Made by a program: the position numbers and the translations under genes
Part shown: piece by piece, positions 3,341 to 5,103 of the stretch
Numbering within the stretch: the first letter of the stretch is position 1
Layout: each line of letters begins with the position of its first letter
Origin: Saprospiraceae bacterium
GTDB lineage: Bacteria; Bacteroidota; Bacteroidia; Chitinophagales; Saprospiraceae
Assembly (NCBI GenBank): GCA_007134625.1
Contig: SLKL01000252.1
Location: forward strand, 1 to 5,103
Direction of reading: 5' to 3'
DNA: 5,103 nucleotides
The notes under the pieces: generated by a model
Told to the model about the DNA's origin: nothing
Seen by the model: only the letters and a program-made list of their open reading frames with translations
Databases searched by the model: none

Positions 3341-5103
3341 ATGTCGCTTAAAAGAGAACTGGTATTCATTGACGGAAAAGACGAAACGGATAGGGTTGCA
3401 AAGTATTCGTATAAAGATGATAGATGCGTAATTGTTTTTAAAAACAGTAGCAAAGAGTTTCACTATGGGAGGGACAGAGCAAGCATCGTTAAAACAGCAA
3501 TCAGCGATAATAAACCATATAGCGTTTTTAAATACCTCAAAGAAATTGCTGAGGCAGTAGGACTGAAGACTGAGGAGGGGGACAATATACTTGCCAAAAG
3601 CTACGAACAATTAGCTGAAATTCCCAAAGATTGTGTTCTTGACAGTTTGTTAAGTGGTAAATTATCTGCAAGAAATGAGGAGGTAATCAACCGCGACCTT
3701 TTTCCATTTGGCTTTAATGTAAGTCAGCGAGATGCCGTCAACAAAGCCTTTTCCAATAATTTAAGCGTAATAAAAGGGCCACCCGGAACAGGCAAAACGC
3801 AGACCATTCTCAATATCATAGCTAATGCAGTCATAAATGGTAAAAGCGTTGCTGTAGTTTCGAGTAATAATTCAGCGACCAAAAATGTCTATGAAAAACT
3901 CGAAAAAAACGGCCTTGAATTTATAGCCGCATTTCTGGGAAACTCGCAAAACAGAAGGGAATTTATCGATTCGCAGAAGGAGATACCTGATTTATCAAAA
4001 TTTAAATTATCAGCCGGCCAAAAGAAAAAAATAAAGGTAAAGACTGCAAAACTCATTGAACAGCTTACTGAAAACCTCCACAAAAAAAATGAGTTGGCGC
4101 TGTTAAAGCAACAAATTGAACAAATTCGATTAGAGTACCAACATTTCCGGGAAACCTATAAAAGCAAAGAGGCGGTATCAGGTGTATTTACAAAAAATGT
4201 GAAAGCCAAAAAGATGTTGCGATTGTGGGTAACTCTTGAATCACTTGGAGAAAAAGGGAAAAAAATCGGCTTCTTCAGGAGATTGATTTTTTGGTTTAAA
4301 TTCGGGATAAAGGATAAGTCGTTTTACCAAAAGTCAATTGATGAAATGATTTTTATTTGTCAGAGCAGGTATTACCCGACTAAAATACAGGAACTGAGCA
4401 GGAAAATCGAATCATTAGAGCGCTCCTTAAAAAAATTTTCATTTAACAGCAGGATGAAGTTAAACACCGATTTATCCATGCAATATTTTAAGGCAGAATT
4501 GTGCGATCGATACCATTATCAAAAGCGTGAACCCTATACCATTTCAGAATTAAGGCGAAAATCAGACGCCTTTTTAAAGGATTATCCCGTCATCATGAGT
4601 ACGACTTACTCATTGCGGCGAAGTTTGTCCCACAAAACTTTTTATGACTATGTCATTATTGACGAAGCTTCACAGGTTGATTTGGCGACAGGTGCGCTTG
4701 CTTTGTCCTGCGCAAAACGTGCAGTTATTGTCGGCGATACCAAACAATTGCCCAATGTGGTTGATAATGAAATGAGGGTAAAGACCGACAAGATTTTTAA
4801 TGCTTACCAACTAAAAACAGCTTATCGTTACTCAAATCACAGTTTGCTGTCCTCCGTCCTGGAATTGTTACCCAATGTTCCAAAGACACTTTTGAGGGAG
4901 CATTATCGCTGTCACCCCAAAATCATAGAGTTCTGCAACCGGAAGTTTTACGACAATCAACTTATTATTCATACTGAGCCCGGAAGCGATCGGCAACCTT
5001 TGGTGGTTTACAAGACACCTCAGGGGAACCATGCACGCGATCGCATGAATCAAAGACTGATAGATATTATCCGGAATGAAATCCTACCCAATCAAAACCT
5101 TGA
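3341..5103 (+). CDS. Upf1-like superfamily 1 helicase, C terminus beyond the window
   Basis: The ATG at 3341 opens a frame that runs off the right edge (587 complete codons). The N-terminal ~110 residues start SLKRELVFIDGKDET and include KEFHYGR, a small beta-rich region. Next come the helicase motifs: Q motif FGFNVSQRDAV (Gln129), Walker A GPPGTGKTQT (146-155, Lys152), Walker B VIIDEASQ (438-445), motif III VGDTKQLP (464-471), and LREHYRCHP (518-526) followed by FCNRKFYDNQL, the motif IV region of Upf1/AAA_12 enzymes. DEAS and GDTKQLP place it in SF1B, Upf1-like. Between motifs I and II lies an insertion of some 200 residues, with coiled-coil-like helices (about 228-277 and 348-366) and a hydrophobic patch FFRRLIFWF (311-319). 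Motifs V and VI and any C-terminal nuclease are not visible. An in-frame TAG at 3281 bounds the start, and no other in-frame ATG lies between. The likely role is ATP-dependent nucleic acid unwinding, and possibly defence given the neighbours; the substrate is unknown. Confidence 0.9.
   Translation, partial: MSLKRELVFIDGKDETDRVAKYSYKDDRCVIVFKNSSKEFHYGRDRASIVKTAISDNKPYSVFKYLKEIAEAVGLKTEEGDNILAKSYEQLAEIPKDCVLDSLLSGKLSARNEEVINRDLFPFGFNVSQRDAVNKAFSNNLSVIKGPPGTGKTQTILNIIANAVINGKSVAVVSSNNSATKNVYEKLEKNGLEFIAAFLGNSQNRREFIDSQKEIPDLSKFKLSAGQKKKIKVKTAKLIEQLTENLHKKNELALLKQQIEQIRLEYQHFRETYKSKEAVSGVFTKNVKAKKMLRLWVTLESLGEKGKKIGFFRRLIFWFKFGIKDKSFYQKSIDEMIFICQSRYYPTKIQELSRKIESLERSLKKFSFNSRMKLNTDLSMQYFKAELCDRYHYQKREPYTISELRRKSDAFLKDYPVIMSTTYSLRRSLSHKTFYDYVIIDEASQVDLATGALALSCAKRAVIVGDTKQLPNVVDNEMRVKTDKIFNAYQLKTAYRYSNHSLLSSVLELLPNVPKTLLREHYRCHPKIIEFCNRKFYDNQLIIHTEPGSDRQPLVVYKTPQGNHARDRMNQRLIDIIRNEILPNQNL

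Noticed and set aside
3227..3610. Minus-strand open frame rich in hydrophobic residues, resembling a membrane protein
   Set aside because: It is antisense to the helicase N terminus; the hydrophobicity comes from the complement of Lys/Glu-rich codons.

Overview
The window suggests a low-GC member of the Bacteroidota. Three things point there: perfect matches to the Bacteroidota -7 promoter motif TAnnTTTG upstream of two genes, start codons without Shine-Dalgarno sequences, and gene families (a short RelB-like antitoxin, an IS3-type OrfA) that are typical of that phylum. The exact lineage cannot be read from the sequence. The content looks like an accessory, defence-island-like region.

Layout, left to right. 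Positions 1-168 hold the last 55 codons of an unrecognised gene. Positions 169-694 are intergenic: a short tandem GAGGTGC-type repeat and copy 1 of a hairpin-rich repeat of about 173 bp (365-537). On the minus strand, 2115 down to 695 is a tightly overlapping three-gene operon. It encodes a RelE/HigB-like toxin, a HigA-like helix-turn-helix antitoxin with a long C-terminal extension, and a protein with the SecB chaperone signature. This order and composition match a toxin-antitoxin-chaperone (TAC) system, best known from Mycobacterium tuberculosis HigB1-HigA1-Rv1957. A near-perfect 20-bp palindrome sits 2 bp upstream of the toxin start and is the likely autoregulatory operator.

On the plus strand, 2228-2557 is an IS3-family orfA broken by an in-frame stop, with no orfB. 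Next is an intact small antitoxin gene (2718-2945). The start of its partner toxin gene (from 2926) runs into copy 2 of the hairpin-rich repeat (2995-3166), which appears to have removed the rest of the toxin. From 3341 to the window edge is an Upf1-like superfamily 1 helicase with motifs Q, I, II, III and IV and a lysine-rich, partly coiled-coil insertion between motifs I and II. It is incomplete at its C terminus.

Inferred logic: two direct copies of the structured repeat bracket about 2.5 kb that carries one intact addiction module and one broken one. Recombination between the copies would delete the island, and the TAC operon could act as a post-segregational stabiliser. In the TAC operon the SecB-like protein would be needed to keep the antitoxin folded, so toxin release could be coupled to protein-export or proteotoxic stress. 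All functional statements rest on motif reading by eye, not on database searches.
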